DNA from: Xanthomonas hortorum
GTDB lineage: Bacteria; Pseudomonadota; Gammaproteobacteria; Xanthomonadales; Xanthomonadaceae
Reading direction: 5' to 3' (one strand)
DNA: 64,000 nucleotides
Assembly (NCBI RefSeq): GCF_002940005.1
Contig: NZ_MDEF01000003.1
The translations under genes and the position numbers were made by a program. Positions 8,306 through 16,838 of the stretch are shown in pieces; position 1 is the stretch's first letter; the number at the start of each line of letters is the position of its first letter. The notes beneath the pieces were generated by a model. It saw only the letters and a list, made by a program, of their open reading frames with translations, did not search any database and was not told the DNA's origin.

Positions 8306-9441
8306 CAAGCCACTACCTCAGGTAAAAAAGAAGATCCCGCCAATTGGCGTTCCATCGGTGCATCGGTGGTCGCAATCACTGCGCCCCCCAGGCATTCTTC
8401 GCCGTCGTACAACACCAGCGACTGCCCCGAGGTCACCGCACGCTGCGGCCGCTCGAAACGCACCTGCACGCTGCCATCGTCCTGCACCTCCACCGTGCAC
8501 GGCTCGTCCGGCTGCCTGTAGCGCGTCTGCGCGGTGCAGCCGAAACTGCGCGCCGGTGGCGCTCCGGTGACCCAATGGGCCTGCTCGGACTGCAACCAAT
8601 GCGATTGCAGCAGCGGGCTGTCGCGGTCCTGGTCGACGTACAACACGTTGCTGGCCACATCCTTGCCAACCACATACCAGGGCGCCGCAGCACGCCCACG
8701 CACGCCGCCGATGTTCAGGCCTTCGCGCTGACCCAAGGTGAAATAGAACACCCCAGGATGTTCGGCGATGCGCTGTCCCTGCGGGTCGCGGATTTCGCCG
8801 GTGCGCGCAGGCAGATAACGGCCCAGAAACTCGCGAAAATCGCGCTCGCCGATGAAGCAGATGCCGGTGGAATCCTTCTTGGCATGCGTCGGCAAGCTGG
8901 CGTCCTGGGCGATCCGGCGCAGCGTACTTTTTTCCAGATCGCCGATCGGAAACAGCGTTGCGGCCAGCTGAGTCTGCCCCAGCTGATGCAGGAAATAACT
9001 TTGATCCTTGCCGCGGTCGGCGCCGCGCAACAATCGCCAACGCCCGCCGCTGTGCGCCACCCGCGCGTAGTGACCGGTGGCGATGCGTTCGGCGCCCAGC
9101 GCCTGGGCCGCGTCCAGGAAATGCTTGAACTTGACCTCGCGGTTGCACAGCACGTCCGGGTTGGGCGTGCGCCCGGCCGCGTATTCGGCCAGAAAATGCT
9201 CGAACACGCCGCCCCAGTATTCGCCGGAAAAATCGCGGAAGTGAAACGGGATCCCCAGCACACCGCAGACCGCCACCGCATCGCGCCGGTCTTCTTCGGC
9301 GCGGCAGTCGCCGCTGCCGTCGTCGGCCCAGTTCTGCATGAACAGCCCGGCGATCGACTCGCCTTGCTGGGCAAGCCGCCAGGCCGCCACCGACGAATCC
9401 ACGCCGCCCGACACGCCAACGATGATGCGCGGCGTACTCAT
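8305..9441 (-). CDS. mnmA: tRNA-specific 2-thiouridylase MnmA
   Basis: Cytoplasmic enzyme that puts sulfur on C2 of wobble U34 in Lys, Glu and Gln tRNAs, using ATP and sulfur relayed from IscS. It is 378 aa, typical for the family. The PP-loop GVSGGVDSS at residues 8-16 binds ATP. The catalytic cysteines are in NPDVLCNREVKF and in DSTGICFIGERDF. The start at 9441 (MSTPRIIVGVSGG) overlaps the nudJ stop by four bases (ATGA), and the mnmA stop overlaps hflD, so all three genes are probably one mRNA. The much longer in-frame upstream extension is Arg/Ala-rich and antisense-like, so it was rejected. Confidence 0.97.
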   Translation of the reverse strand: MSTPRIIVGVSGGVDSSVAAWRLAQQGESIAGLFMQNWADDGSGDCRAEEDRRDAVAVCGVLGIPFHFRDFSGEYWGGVFEHFLAEYAAGRTPNPDVLCNREVKFKHFLDAAQALGAERIATGHYARVAHSGGRWRLLRGADRGKDQSYFLHQLGQTQLAATLFPIGDLEKSTLRRIAQDASLPTHAKKDSTGICFIGERDFREFLGRYLPARTGEIRDPQGQRIAEHPGVFYFTLGQREGLNIGGVRGRAAAPWYVVGKDVASNVLYVDQDRDSPLLQSHWLQSEQAHWVTGAPPARSFGCTAQTRYRQPDEPCTVEVQDDGSVQVRFERPQRAVTSGQSLVLYDGEECLGGAVIATTDAPMERQLAGSSFLPEVVA

Positions 9442-9896
9442 GCGACGTGCCGCACCAGCGACAGCGGATAACGCTGACCGGCCAGATAATCTTTCACCAC
9501 CTCCCACACCAGCGGACTGCGCAGCCGATCGGCCGCGCTGCGCAGTTCTTCCGGGGTCATCCACAGTGCGCGCACCACGCCGGTATCCAGGCTGCGCTCG
9601 GGGTGATGGGTCAGCGCATCGGCGACGAAGGCAAAGCGCAGGAAACACTGACCACTCGGCGCCACCCACTGGTAGGTGCCGATGAACTGGGTCAGGCGCA
9701 CATCCCAGCCAGTCTCTTCGAGGGTCTCGCGCACTGCCGCATCCAGCAGGCTTTCGTCCGGCTCCAGATGCCCGGCCGGCTGGTTCAGCAGCAGCCGGCC
9801 GCCAATGGATTCTTCCACCTGCATCAAGCGCCCGTCGCGCACTACTACGGTCGCGACGGTGACATCCGGGTGCCAGCGCTGTTCGGGCATGTTCAT
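9438..9896 (-). CDS. nudJ: Nudix hydrolase (phosphatase NudJ type)
   Basis: Cytoplasmic Nudix pyrophosphohydrolase (152 aa). The Nudix box is complete: a Gly, then the Glu of PDE, then RETLEETGW (about residues 55-77), which binds the catalytic metal. E. coli NudJ hydrolyses nucleoside di/triphosphates and HMP-PP; its place directly ahead of mnmA and hflD supports that assignment. ATG 9896 (MNMPEQ) and ATG 9890 are both possible. The upstream part of the open frame is compositionally odd and was excluded. It is divergent from clpS across about 260 bases that should hold both promoters. Confidence 0.9.
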   Translation of the reverse strand: MNMPEQRWHPDVTVATVVVRDGRLMQVEESIGGRLLLNQPAGHLEPDESLLDAAVRETLEETGWDVRLTQFIGTYQWVAPSGQCFLRFAFVADALTHHPERSLDTGVVRALWMTPEELRSAADRLRSPLVWEVVKDYLAGQRYPLSLVRHVA

Positions 9897-10146
9897 GGGC
9901 GTCGGACCTGGCCAGCACAACACCCGGCCGCCGCGTACGCGACCGCCACGACCTCGCTCCGGGTGCAAGTTCGGCGCACGCGACCCTGTGTGCCAAGGGT
10001 CGGCACGGATTGCAGCGTATCGGTGGTGCGCGACGGCGCCAGCAGCAGCGCGGTCAGGGAATCGGTCATCAAGGGCCAGCCAGGGAATCGGTGACAAATT
10101 GTGCGGGCCGCAGCGCAAATCGTCCAATGCGCGCAACGATGAACCG

Positions 10147-10152
10147 TATAAT
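10147..10152 (+). promoter_or_regulatory. Candidate -10 box of clpS
   Basis: A perfect TATAAT lies seven bases before the clpS ATG (10159). If used, transcription would begin at or beside the start codon and the mRNA would be leaderless. No good -35 hexamer is seen, so this is tentative. Confidence 0.4.
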
Positions 10153-10158
10153 GGGCGG

Positions 10159-10479
10159 ATGCCTCGTAATACTACGCACGAACACGATCACGGCCTGATG
10201 GTCGAAGCCAGCAAGCCTGAAGTGGCGCCACCGCCACGCTATCAGGTGCTTCTGCTGAACGATGACTACACCCCGATGGACTTCGTGGTGACCGTTCTGG
10301 AGCAGTTTTTCAACCTGAGCCTGGAGCAGGCGACCCAGGTCATGCTGCATGTCCATACCCGTGGGCGCGGCGTCTGCGGGGTCTACAGCCGCGAGGTCGC
10401 CGAGTCCAAGGTGGCTCAGGTCAACGAGTTTTCGCGCATGAACCAGCACCCGCTGCTGTGCACGATGGAGCAGACCTGA
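10159..10479 (+). CDS. clpS: ATP-dependent Clp protease adaptor ClpS
   Basis: Adaptor (106 aa) that binds proteins with N-degron residues (Leu, Phe, Trp, Tyr) and hands them to ClpAP. The core is typical: LLLNDDYTPMDFVVTVLEQF with the NDD-TPMDFV pocket residues, and a conserved HVHTRGRGVCGVY helix. A variable, His-rich N-terminal tail precedes it, as in other ClpS proteins. It lies 141 bases upstream of clpA on the same strand, and aat, which makes N-degrons, is close by. No Shine-Dalgarno sequence is visible before the ATG, in line with the TATAAT placed seven bases upstream. Confidence 0.96.
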   Translation: MPRNTTHEHDHGLMVEASKPEVAPPPRYQVLLLNDDYTPMDFVVTVLEQFFNLSLEQATQVMLHVHTRGRGVCGVYSREVAESKVAQVNEFSRMNQHPLLCTMEQT

Positions 10480-10620
10480 CTGCGGTCGGGATCATCCCAG
10501 CAGCGCAACACTGTGGCTGCAATCACATGCTAACGCCGTCTGAACATGCCTATCCGATAGGGTTGTGGTAAATCCCAACAAAAGCCGCATATTGTTGGCA
10601 ACAGCCGTTCGGAGTTACCA

Positions 10621-12903
10621 ATGTTCAGCAAAGACCTAGAGCAAACCATCGGCCAGTGCTACAAGCGAGCACGCGAGGCGCGTCATGAGTTTATGACCGT
10701 CGAGCACCTGCTGCTCTCGCTGCTGGACAATCCTTCCGCCCAGGCCGTGCTCAAGGCCTGCGGTGCGGACCAGGTGCGCTTGCATAACGACCTGGAGCAG
10801 GCGATCGAGGCCTCGGTCTCGCGTCTGGCAGAAGACGATGGCCGCGACACGCAACCCACCCTGGGCTTCCAGCGGGTGCTGCAGCGCGCGGTCTATCACG
10901 TGCAGTCCTCGGGCAAAAAGGAGGTCACCGGCGCCAACGTGCTGGTCGCGATCTTCGGTGAGAAGGACTCGCATGCGGTGTATTTCCTGAATCAGCAGGA
11001 CATCACCCGCCTGGATATCGTCAATTACCTCTCGCACGGCATCGCCAAACTGGGCGAAGACGGTGAGCAGCAGTCCGCATCCGATGGCGAGCCCAAGGCC
11101 GAAGGTGGGGAGGGCGAGGCCAAGGGCGATGCGCTGGCCGAGTTCGCCACCAACCTCAACGAGCAGGCCCGCAACGGCAAGATCGACCCGCTGGTCGGGC
11201 GCGCCGACGAGATCGAGCGCACCATCCAGGTGCTGTGCCGTCGTCGCAAGAACAACCCGCTGTACGTGGGCGAGGCCGGCGTGGGCAAGACAGCGATCGC
11301 CGAGGGCCTGGCCAAGCGCATCGTCGACAACGACGTGCCCGAAGTGCTTGCCGAGGCGGTCATCTTCTCGCTCGACCTGGGCGCGCTGGTGGCTGGCACC
11401 AAGTACCGCGGCGACTTCGAAAAGCGCCTCAAGGGCGTGCTGGCGGCGCTGAAGAAGGTGCCCAATGCGGTGCTGTTCATCGACGAGATCCACACCATCA
11501 TCGGTGCCGGCTCGGCATCGGGCGGCACGATGGATGCGTCCAATCTGATCAAGCCGGCGCTGTCGTCGGGCGAGTTGCGCTGCATCGGTTCGACCACGTT
11601 CCAGGAATACCGCGGCATCTTCGAAAAGGATCGTGCACTGGCACGTCGCTTCCAGAAGATCGACATCGTCGAGCCGACCGTGGGCGAGACCTTCGAAATC
11701 CTGCAGGGCCTCAAGCCCAAGTATGAAGCGCACCACGGCGTGACCTATGCCGACGACGCGCTTCAGGCAGCCGTGGATCTGTCGGTCAAGCACATCGGCG
11801 ACCGTTTGTTGCCGGACAAGGCGATCGATGTGATCGACGAAGCCGGCGCGCGTCAGCGCCTGCTGCCGGAGGGCAAGCGCAAGGAGCTGATCGATATCGA
11901 AGAGATCGAGACCATCGTCGCCAAGATGGCGCGGATTCCGGCCAAGCAGGTCAGCGCGACCGACAAGGACGTGCTGCAGCATCTGGAGCGCAATCTGAAG
12001 ATGGTGATCTTCGGCCAGAACCCGGCGATCGAGACGCTGGCCGGGTCGATCAAGCTCGCCCGCTCGGGCCTGGCCAATCCTGAAAAGCCGATCGGCAACT
12101 TCCTGTTTGCCGGCCCCACCGGTGTCGGCAAGACCGAGGTCACCAAGCAGCTCGCGCTGCAGCTGGGTATCGAGCTGGTGCGCTTCGACATGTCCGAGTA
12201 CATGGAAGCGCATTCGATCAGCCGCCTGATCGGCGCGCCTCCGGGCTATGTCGGTTTCGATCAGGGTGGCTTGCTGACCGAGAAGGTCGTCAAGACGCCG
12301 CACTGCGTGCTGCTGCTGGACGAGGTGGAGAAGGCGCATCCGGACATCTTCAACATCCTGTTGCAGGTCATGGACCGCGGCATCCTCACCGACACCAACG
12401 GGCGCGAGGCGAATTTCAAGAACGTGATTCTGGTGATGACGACCAATGCCGGCGCCACCCAGGCCTCGCGTCGTTCGATCGGTTTTACCAAGCAGGATCA
12501 TTCCACCGATGCGATGGAGTCGATCCGTCGCGGGTTCACGCCGGAATTCCGTAACCGCCTGGACGCGATCGTGCAGTTCCAGCCGCTGGGCTTCGACCAC
12601 ATCCTGCGGGTGGTGGACAAGTTCATCATCGAACTGGAAATGCTGTTGCAGGAAAAGCACGTCTCTCTGTCGGCAACCCCGACTGCGCGCGACTGGCTGG
12701 CCCAGCACGGCTTCGATCCGCTGATGGGCGCGCGCCCGATGTCGCGCGTGATCCAGGAGAAGATCAAGCGTCCGCTGGCCGACGAGCTGTTGTTCGGCAA
12801 GCTGATCGCCGGTGGCCGGGTCAATATCGACGTCAAGGATGGCGAGCTGGTGGTGGAAGCGCATCCGGAACCCGAGCGCTTGCTGCCGGCCACTGTCGAC
12901 TGA
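10621..12903 (+). CDS. clpA: ATP-dependent Clp protease ATP-binding subunit ClpA
   Basis: Hexameric AAA+ unfoldase (760 aa) that feeds substrates to ClpP. Double Clp-N repeat at about 1-145, then an acidic linker. AAA module 1 has Walker A GEAGVGKTA (about residue 220) and Walker B AVLFIDEIHT. AAA module 2 has GPTGVGKTE (about residue 500) and LLLDEVEKAHPD. The ClpP-docking loop carries the expected IGF tripeptide (RRSIGFTKQ). GGAG eight bases before the ATG supports the start. A strong terminator follows. ClpP itself is not in the window. Confidence 0.98.
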   Translation: MFSKDLEQTIGQCYKRAREARHEFMTVEHLLLSLLDNPSAQAVLKACGADQVRLHNDLEQAIEASVSRLAEDDGRDTQPTLGFQRVLQRAVYHVQSSGKKEVTGANVLVAIFGEKDSHAVYFLNQQDITRLDIVNYLSHGIAKLGEDGEQQSASDGEPKAEGGEGEAKGDALAEFATNLNEQARNGKIDPLVGRADEIERTIQVLCRRRKNNPLYVGEAGVGKTAIAEGLAKRIVDNDVPEVLAEAVIFSLDLGALVAGTKYRGDFEKRLKGVLAALKKVPNAVLFIDEIHTIIGAGSASGGTMDASNLIKPALSSGELRCIGSTTFQEYRGIFEKDRALARRFQKIDIVEPTVGETFEILQGLKPKYEAHHGVTYADDALQAAVDLSVKHIGDRLLPDKAIDVIDEAGARQRLLPEGKRKELIDIEEIETIVAKMARIPAKQVSATDKDVLQHLERNLKMVIFGQNPAIETLAGSIKLARSGLANPEKPIGNFLFAGPTGVGKTEVTKQLALQLGIELVRFDMSEYMEAHSISRLIGAPPGYVGFDQGGLLTEKVVKTPHCVLLLDEVEKAHPDIFNILLQVMDRGILTDTNGREANFKNVILVMTTNAGATQASRRSIGFTKQDHSTDAMESIRRGFTPEFRNRLDAIVQFQPLGFDHILRVVDKFIIELEMLLQEKHVSLSATPTARDWLAQHGFDPLMGARPMSRVIQEKIKRPLADELLFGKLIAGGRVNIDVKDGELVVEAHPEPERLLPATVD

Positions 12904-12924
12904 TCTGTTCTGCGATCTTGAAGC

Positions 12925-12954
12925 AAAAAAAGCCGCTCGAAAGAGCGGCTTTTT
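12925..12954. terminator. Bidirectional intrinsic terminator after clpA
   Basis: AGCCGCTC, loop gaaa, GAGCGGCT with a run of A before it and T after it, so it can work on both strands. It ends the clpA transcript and can back up the infA terminator. Confidence 0.92.
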
Positions 12955-13126
12955 GATGCGTGAGGCAGTGGCGATGCAGGGCCTCGTTGTGCGCGATCAC
13001 GCGATCGGACGTTGCAGCGAACCACATGATTGGTGCGGTTTCTGCTGTGTATTTTTGACCGCATCCACGCAGGTGCCCGATGTCACCCCCACAAGCCTAC
13101 ATCCGCCCCACGAATCGCAGGCACGA

Positions 13127-13148
13127 CAAAAAGCGGCCAATGGCCGCC
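13127..13148 (-). terminator. Intrinsic terminator of infA
   Basis: On the minus strand GCGGCC, a three-base loop and GGCCGC are followed by TTTTTG. It lies about 23 bases past the infA stop. Confidence 0.85.
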
Positions 13149-13170
13149 TTGCGTCTCACACCAGAACCGC

Positions 13171-13389
13171 TTACTTCATGCGGTAGGTAATACGACCCTT
13201 GGTCAGGTCGTAGGGAGTCATCTCAACTTTGACCCGGTCGCCGGTCAGGATGCGGATGTAGTTCTTGCGCATACGGCCGGAGATATGGGCGATGATTTCA
13301 TGCCCGTTTTCCAGCTTGACCCGGAACGTGGTGTTGGGAAGCGTCTCGCTGACGCTGCCTTCGAATTCAATGGAGTCGTCTTTCGACAT
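13171..13389 (-). CDS. infA: Translation initiation factor IF-1
   Basis: A 72-aa S1-like OB-fold protein that binds the ribosomal A site during initiation. The sequence is near the family consensus: [11 protein letters not shown], then [20 protein letters not shown], then [22 protein letters not shown] 13389 gives the family start; an upstream in-frame codon would add six residues. It follows aat on the same strand after 78 bases, an arrangement also seen in E. coli, and converges with clpA. Confidence 0.98.
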
Positions 13390-13467
13390 GTAATCCTGTG
13401 CAATCACGGTTGGCCCGGAGGGCCGTAAGGGACAGCATTTTACGCTCCATCGCCCAGGGGTGCAAAT

Positions 13468-14217
13468 TTATGTTAAGCGGACGTCAGCGAGCGCGCTGGC
13501 GGGCCGCTCGCCGTGGCGCTCGGACCAGGTGTCGGGCAGCGCAAGTTTGGCGACCTGGAACCGGACCTGCTGCAGGAACTCAGCGCGTGGCAAGCGTTGC
13601 GCGCCCAGGCGCATCAGGTGCGGATTTTCCACCTGCGCATCGATCAGCGGCCATCCGCAGGCATGCAGGTAGTCAGCCAACGCGACCAGCGCCACCTTGG
13701 AGCCGCCGCTTTCGGCACTGAACATGCTCTCGCCGAAAAACATCTGGCCGATCGCCACGCCGTAGATGCCGCCGATCAGGCGCGTGTCATCGAACACTTC
13801 CAGCGAATGCGCATGGCCCAGGCGATGCAGCTCGCTGTAGGCCTGCTGCATCGGCGTTGTGATCCAGGTGCCGTGCTGGCCTGCGCGCGGCACCGAGGCG
13901 CAGGCGTCGATCACTTGCGCAAATGCAGTGTCAGCACGCACGGTCCAGCTGCTGCGGCGCAGCTCGCGCCGAAAGCGTGAGGACAGGTGCACGGCATTGG
14001 TACGGAAGACCGTGCGCGGATCCGGGCTCCACCACAGGATCGGTTGATCGTCCGAGAACCACGGAAAAATGCCATTCGCATACGCGTTGAGCAACCGCTG
14101 CGACGACAGATCGCCGCCGAGTGCGAGCAAGCCGTCCGGTTCGCGCAAGGCGTGTTCGACGGGCGGAAACGGCGCGGCAGGATCGGCGTCAAGCAGGTAG
14201 GGGAGGGGGCGCGACAT
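13468..14217 (-). CDS. aat: Leucyl/phenylalanyl-tRNA-protein transferase Aat
   Basis: Cytoplasmic enzyme (249 aa) that moves Leu or Phe from tRNA to proteins with N-terminal Lys or Arg and so creates the primary N-degron read by ClpS. Family motifs are clear: NGIFPWFSDDQPILWWSPDP, IGGIYGVAIGQMFFGESMFS, and NPHLMRLGAQRLPRAEF near the C-terminus. With clpS and clpA within 4 kb, the writer, reader and unfoldase of one degradation route lie together. Confidence 0.97.
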   Translation of the reverse strand: MSRPLPYLLDADPAAPFPPVEHALREPDGLLALGGDLSSQRLLNAYANGIFPWFSDDQPILWWSPDPRTVFRTNAVHLSSRFRRELRRSSWTVRADTAFAQVIDACASVPRAGQHGTWITTPMQQAYSELHRLGHAHSLEVFDDTRLIGGIYGVAIGQMFFGESMFSAESGGSKVALVALADYLHACGWPLIDAQVENPHLMRLGAQRLPRAEFLQQVRFQVAKLALPDTWSERHGERPASALADVRLT

Positions 14218-14410
14218 GCGGGGAGTTTAGAGCCTGCCATGCGGTTCGCACTGAGGACGGCTGTCAATCGGCTGCACTTACCTGACGACATCGTCGTGTG
14301 TTGTCAGCGACTCTCAGCCCGAAGAGCGCAGTGCGCTCTCGCAGCCATCAAGTACGCATGACGACTGCGTCCGTCGCGACGCGTCAGGCGAGCGGGTCAA
14401 CCGCGCGGCA

Positions 14411-15529
14411 TTAATCACGGAATGGGCTGTGCTCGAACAGCTCACGCGCATGCTGGGCGACAGCCTCGCGCTCATCCGCGCACCATTGCGCCAGCGGTTC
14501 GCGAAAGGCCGGGTCGGCGATCCAGTGGCGGCTGCGCACCAGCGTCGGCAAAAAGCCCCGCGCGATCTTGTGTTGGCCCTGAGCACCCGGTTCGAACCGG
14601 CTCAGGCCTTCGCGCAGGCAGTATTCGATGCCTTGGTAATAGCAGGTTTCGAAGTGCAGCCCCGGTAGCGCTTCGCCGCCCCAGTAGCGTCCGTAGAGCG
14701 TGTCGTGGCCGCGCAGGCACAGCGCGCCGGCAATTGGGTGTCCGTCCAGTTCGGCCAGAAACATCACCAGTTGACGTGGCAGGTGCTGGGCCAGGTGTCG
14801 CAGGAATTCCGGCGTCAAAGCCGGCGAGTTGCCGTATTCGTTGAAGGTCTTGAGGTAGAAGCCGTACATCGCGTCCAGATCGGCAGCGCTGGCCTCGTCG
14901 CCGTGCACCACACGCAACTGCACGCCGGCGCGCTGCACCTTGGCGCGCTCCTGGCGGATGTTCTTGCGCCGCTTGTGATCCATCGCTGCCAGGAAACTTT
15001 CGAAATCGCTCCAGCCGCTGGCGTTGTGCCAGTGGTATTGCAGATCGTTGCGCTCCAGCCAGTCGGCATCGAACGCGGCGTCTTCGTCGACTGGGTAGAA
15101 ATTCACGTGGGCCGACGACAGACCGCTGCGCTCCACCAGTTCACGCATCGCCGCGAGCAGCTGCGGCCGCCATTGCGCAGCGCCAAGCAGGCGAGGGCCG
15201 GTCACCGGCGAGTAGGGCACGCCGCACAGCCACTTGGGGAAGTACTCCTGCCCGTAGCGCGCATAGGCGTGCGCCCAGGCGTGATCGAACACGAATTCGC
15301 CGTGCGAGTTGTTCTTCAAATATCCCGGCGCAGCGGCGACCAGCGTGTCGCCGTCCCACAACGTCAGGTGCAACGGGTTCCAGCCCCAATCCGGGCGTAG
15401 GCAGCCTTCGCGTTCGAGGCCTTGCAGGAAGGCGTAGGACACAAAGGGATGCGTGCCGTCGTGCAGCGCATCCCAGGCGCCGGCCGGGAGCTCGTCCAGC
15501 CGGCGGCACCAGCGGGCGGTGACGCTCAT
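14411..15529 (-). CDS. GNAT-fold acyltransferase-like protein (COG3146 type)
   Basis: A 372-aa protein resembling the conserved 'peptidogalycan biosynthesis'/GNAT-like family, which is related to the FemX acyltransferase fold. Landmarks are FVSYAFLQGLE near the N-terminus, HVNFYPVDED, a KRRKNIRQERAKV helix, and the C-terminal GLHFETCYYQGIEYCL and GQHKIARGF segments that mark this family. No signal peptide or membrane helix; acceptor and donor are unknown. ATG 15529 was preferred over GTG 15535. It is followed 57 bases upstream on the same strand by trxB, so co-transcription is possible. The 193-base gap to aat contains a perfect 8-bp-arm palindrome at 14323-14339 without a T-run. Confidence 0.8.
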   Translation of the reverse strand: MSVTARWCRRLDELPAGAWDALHDGTHPFVSYAFLQGLEREGCLRPDWGWNPLHLTLWDGDTLVAAAPGYLKNNSHGEFVFDHAWAHAYARYGQEYFPKWLCGVPYSPVTGPRLLGAAQWRPQLLAAMRELVERSGLSSAHVNFYPVDEDAAFDADWLERNDLQYHWHNASGWSDFESFLAAMDHKRRKNIRQERAKVQRAGVQLRVVHGDEASAADLDAMYGFYLKTFNEYGNSPALTPEFLRHLAQHLPRQLVMFLAELDGHPIAGALCLRGHDTLYGRYWGGEALPGLHFETCYYQGIEYCLREGLSRFEPGAQGQHKIARGFLPTLVRSRHWIADPAFREPLAQWCADEREAVAQHARELFEHSPFRD

Positions 15530-15586
15530 GCGCACGGCCCGCGGGGAGCGAGGCTGCCCGCACGGCGCGGCCGGCGGTCAGCCACC

Positions 15587-16555
15587 TCAGGCGCTCTTGT
15601 CGAGGTAACGCTCGGCATCCAGCGCGGCCATGCAGCCGAAGCCGGCCGAGGTGATCGCCTGGCGGTAGTGCTGGTCGGCCACGTCGCCGGCGGCGAACAC
15701 GCCGCTGACCGAGGTCTCGGTGGCGGCGCCGTTCAGGCCGGAGCGGATTTCCAGGTAGCCGTTGTTCATCGCCAGCTGGCCGTCGAACAACTGCGTGTTG
15801 GGATGATGGCCGATGGCGACGAAAAAGCCGTGCGCAACGATCTCGCGGGTGCTGCCGTCGATGGTGGACTTGACCCGCACGCCGGTGACGCCGGCATCGT
15901 TGCCCAGCACTTCGTCGATGGCGTGGTGCCAGACAGTTTCGATCTTGCCGGCGGCAACCTTGGCGAACAGCTTGTCCTGCATGATCTTTTCGGCGCGCAG
16001 CGTGTCGCGGCGATGCACCAGATAGACCTTGCGGGCGATGTTGGACAGGTACAGCGCTTCCTCGACTGCGGTGTTGCCGCCGCCGACCACCACCACGTCC
16101 TGGTCCTTGTAGAAGAACCCGTCGCAGGTGGCGCAGGCGGAGACGCCGCGGCCCTTGAAGGCTTCTTCGCTGGGGATGCCCAGGTACTTGGCGGTGGCAC
16201 CGGTGGCGATCACCAGCGCGTCGCAGGTGTACTCGGCGCCGTCGCCGCTCAGCCGGAACGGGCGCTGCGACAGATCGGCGGTATGGATGTGATCGAAGAT
16301 CACCTCGGTCTCGAAGCGCTCAGCATGCGCCTGCATGCGGCTCATCAGATCCGGGCCCATCAGGCCGTGGGGGTCGCCCGGCCAGTTGTCGACCTCGGTG
16401 GTGGTCATCAGCTGGCCGCCCTGCTGCAGGCCGGTGATCACCACCGGCTTGAGGTTGGCGCGGGCGGCATAGACCGCGGCGGTCCAGCCGGCCGGGCCGG
16501 AGCCCAGGATCAGCAGGCGGGAATGCTTGGCGGGACTGGCAGATGAGGCGCTCAT
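15587..16555 (-). CDS. trxB: Thioredoxin reductase TrxB
   Basis: NADPH-dependent flavoenzyme (322 aa) that reduces thioredoxin. FAD-binding GSGPAGWTAAVYAARA near residue 18, redox pair CATC followed by DGFF (about residues 140-143), NADPH-binding VVVGGGNTAVEEALYLS, and the C-terminal FAD motif GVFAAGDVAD are all present. The GPAGWTAA variant of the first glycine motif is a normal substitution. It is divergent from ftsK; no clear Shine-Dalgarno sequence precedes the ATG. Confidence 0.97.
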   Translation of the reverse strand: MSASSASPAKHSRLLILGSGPAGWTAAVYAARANLKPVVITGLQQGGQLMTTTEVDNWPGDPHGLMGPDLMSRMQAHAERFETEVIFDHIHTADLSQRPFRLSGDGAEYTCDALVIATGATAKYLGIPSEEAFKGRGVSACATCDGFFYKDQDVVVVGGGNTAVEEALYLSNIARKVYLVHRRDTLRAEKIMQDKLFAKVAAGKIETVWHHAIDEVLGNDAGVTGVRVKSTIDGSTREIVAHGFFVAIGHHPNTQLFDGQLAMNNGYLEIRSGLNGAATETSVSGVFAAGDVADQHYRQAITSAGFGCMAALDAERYLDKSA

Positions 16556-16599
16556 GTATACTCGCGATCTAGGAAAAGGCAGGGCTGGCGCATGAATTC

Positions 16600-16730
16600 G
16601 CGCCCCTGTGGCGGCATAGAGTGGCGGTCCCCACCCGGTGAATCAAGGCGGCGCGATGGAACTGCATGAACCGCAGATGGCATGGTCCACCCAGTACGCG
16701 TAGTCGACGCCGCCTTGTGCGGCGTTTTTC
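16600..16730 (+). ncRNA. Candidate small RNA ending at an orphan terminator
   Basis: The divergent trxB-ftsK region contains an intrinsic terminator on the plus strand (CGCCG, loop, CGGCG, then TTTTT at about 16708-16728), although no gene ends there. A short transcript from within this region is the simplest reason. The 5' end given here is only a guess: TGTATACT at 16555-16562 is a possible -10. No known RNA family was recognised. Confidence 0.35.
16708..16728 (+). terminator. Orphan intrinsic terminator between trxB and ftsK
   Basis: CGCCG, a short loop and CGGCG followed by TTTTT on the plus strand, about 110 bases before the ftsK start. Both flanking genes point away from it. Confidence 0.7.
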
Positions 16731-16838
16731 GTTAACCGCCGAGCGCCACGGCGGGCAGTGGCGGTTCAACAGCTGAAACTGTGGCGTCAGTCGTTTATTA
16801 TCAATCACTAACAGCATTTTTCTAAGGTCTGGCTACAG

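Noticed and set aside
10636..12864. 742-codon minus-strand frame opposite clpA
   Set aside because: The plus strand encodes textbook ClpA; the antisense frame has no domain.
14585..14605. tRNA-like GGTTCGAACC
   Set aside because: It lies inside the GNAT-like coding sequence and no cloverleaf surrounds it.
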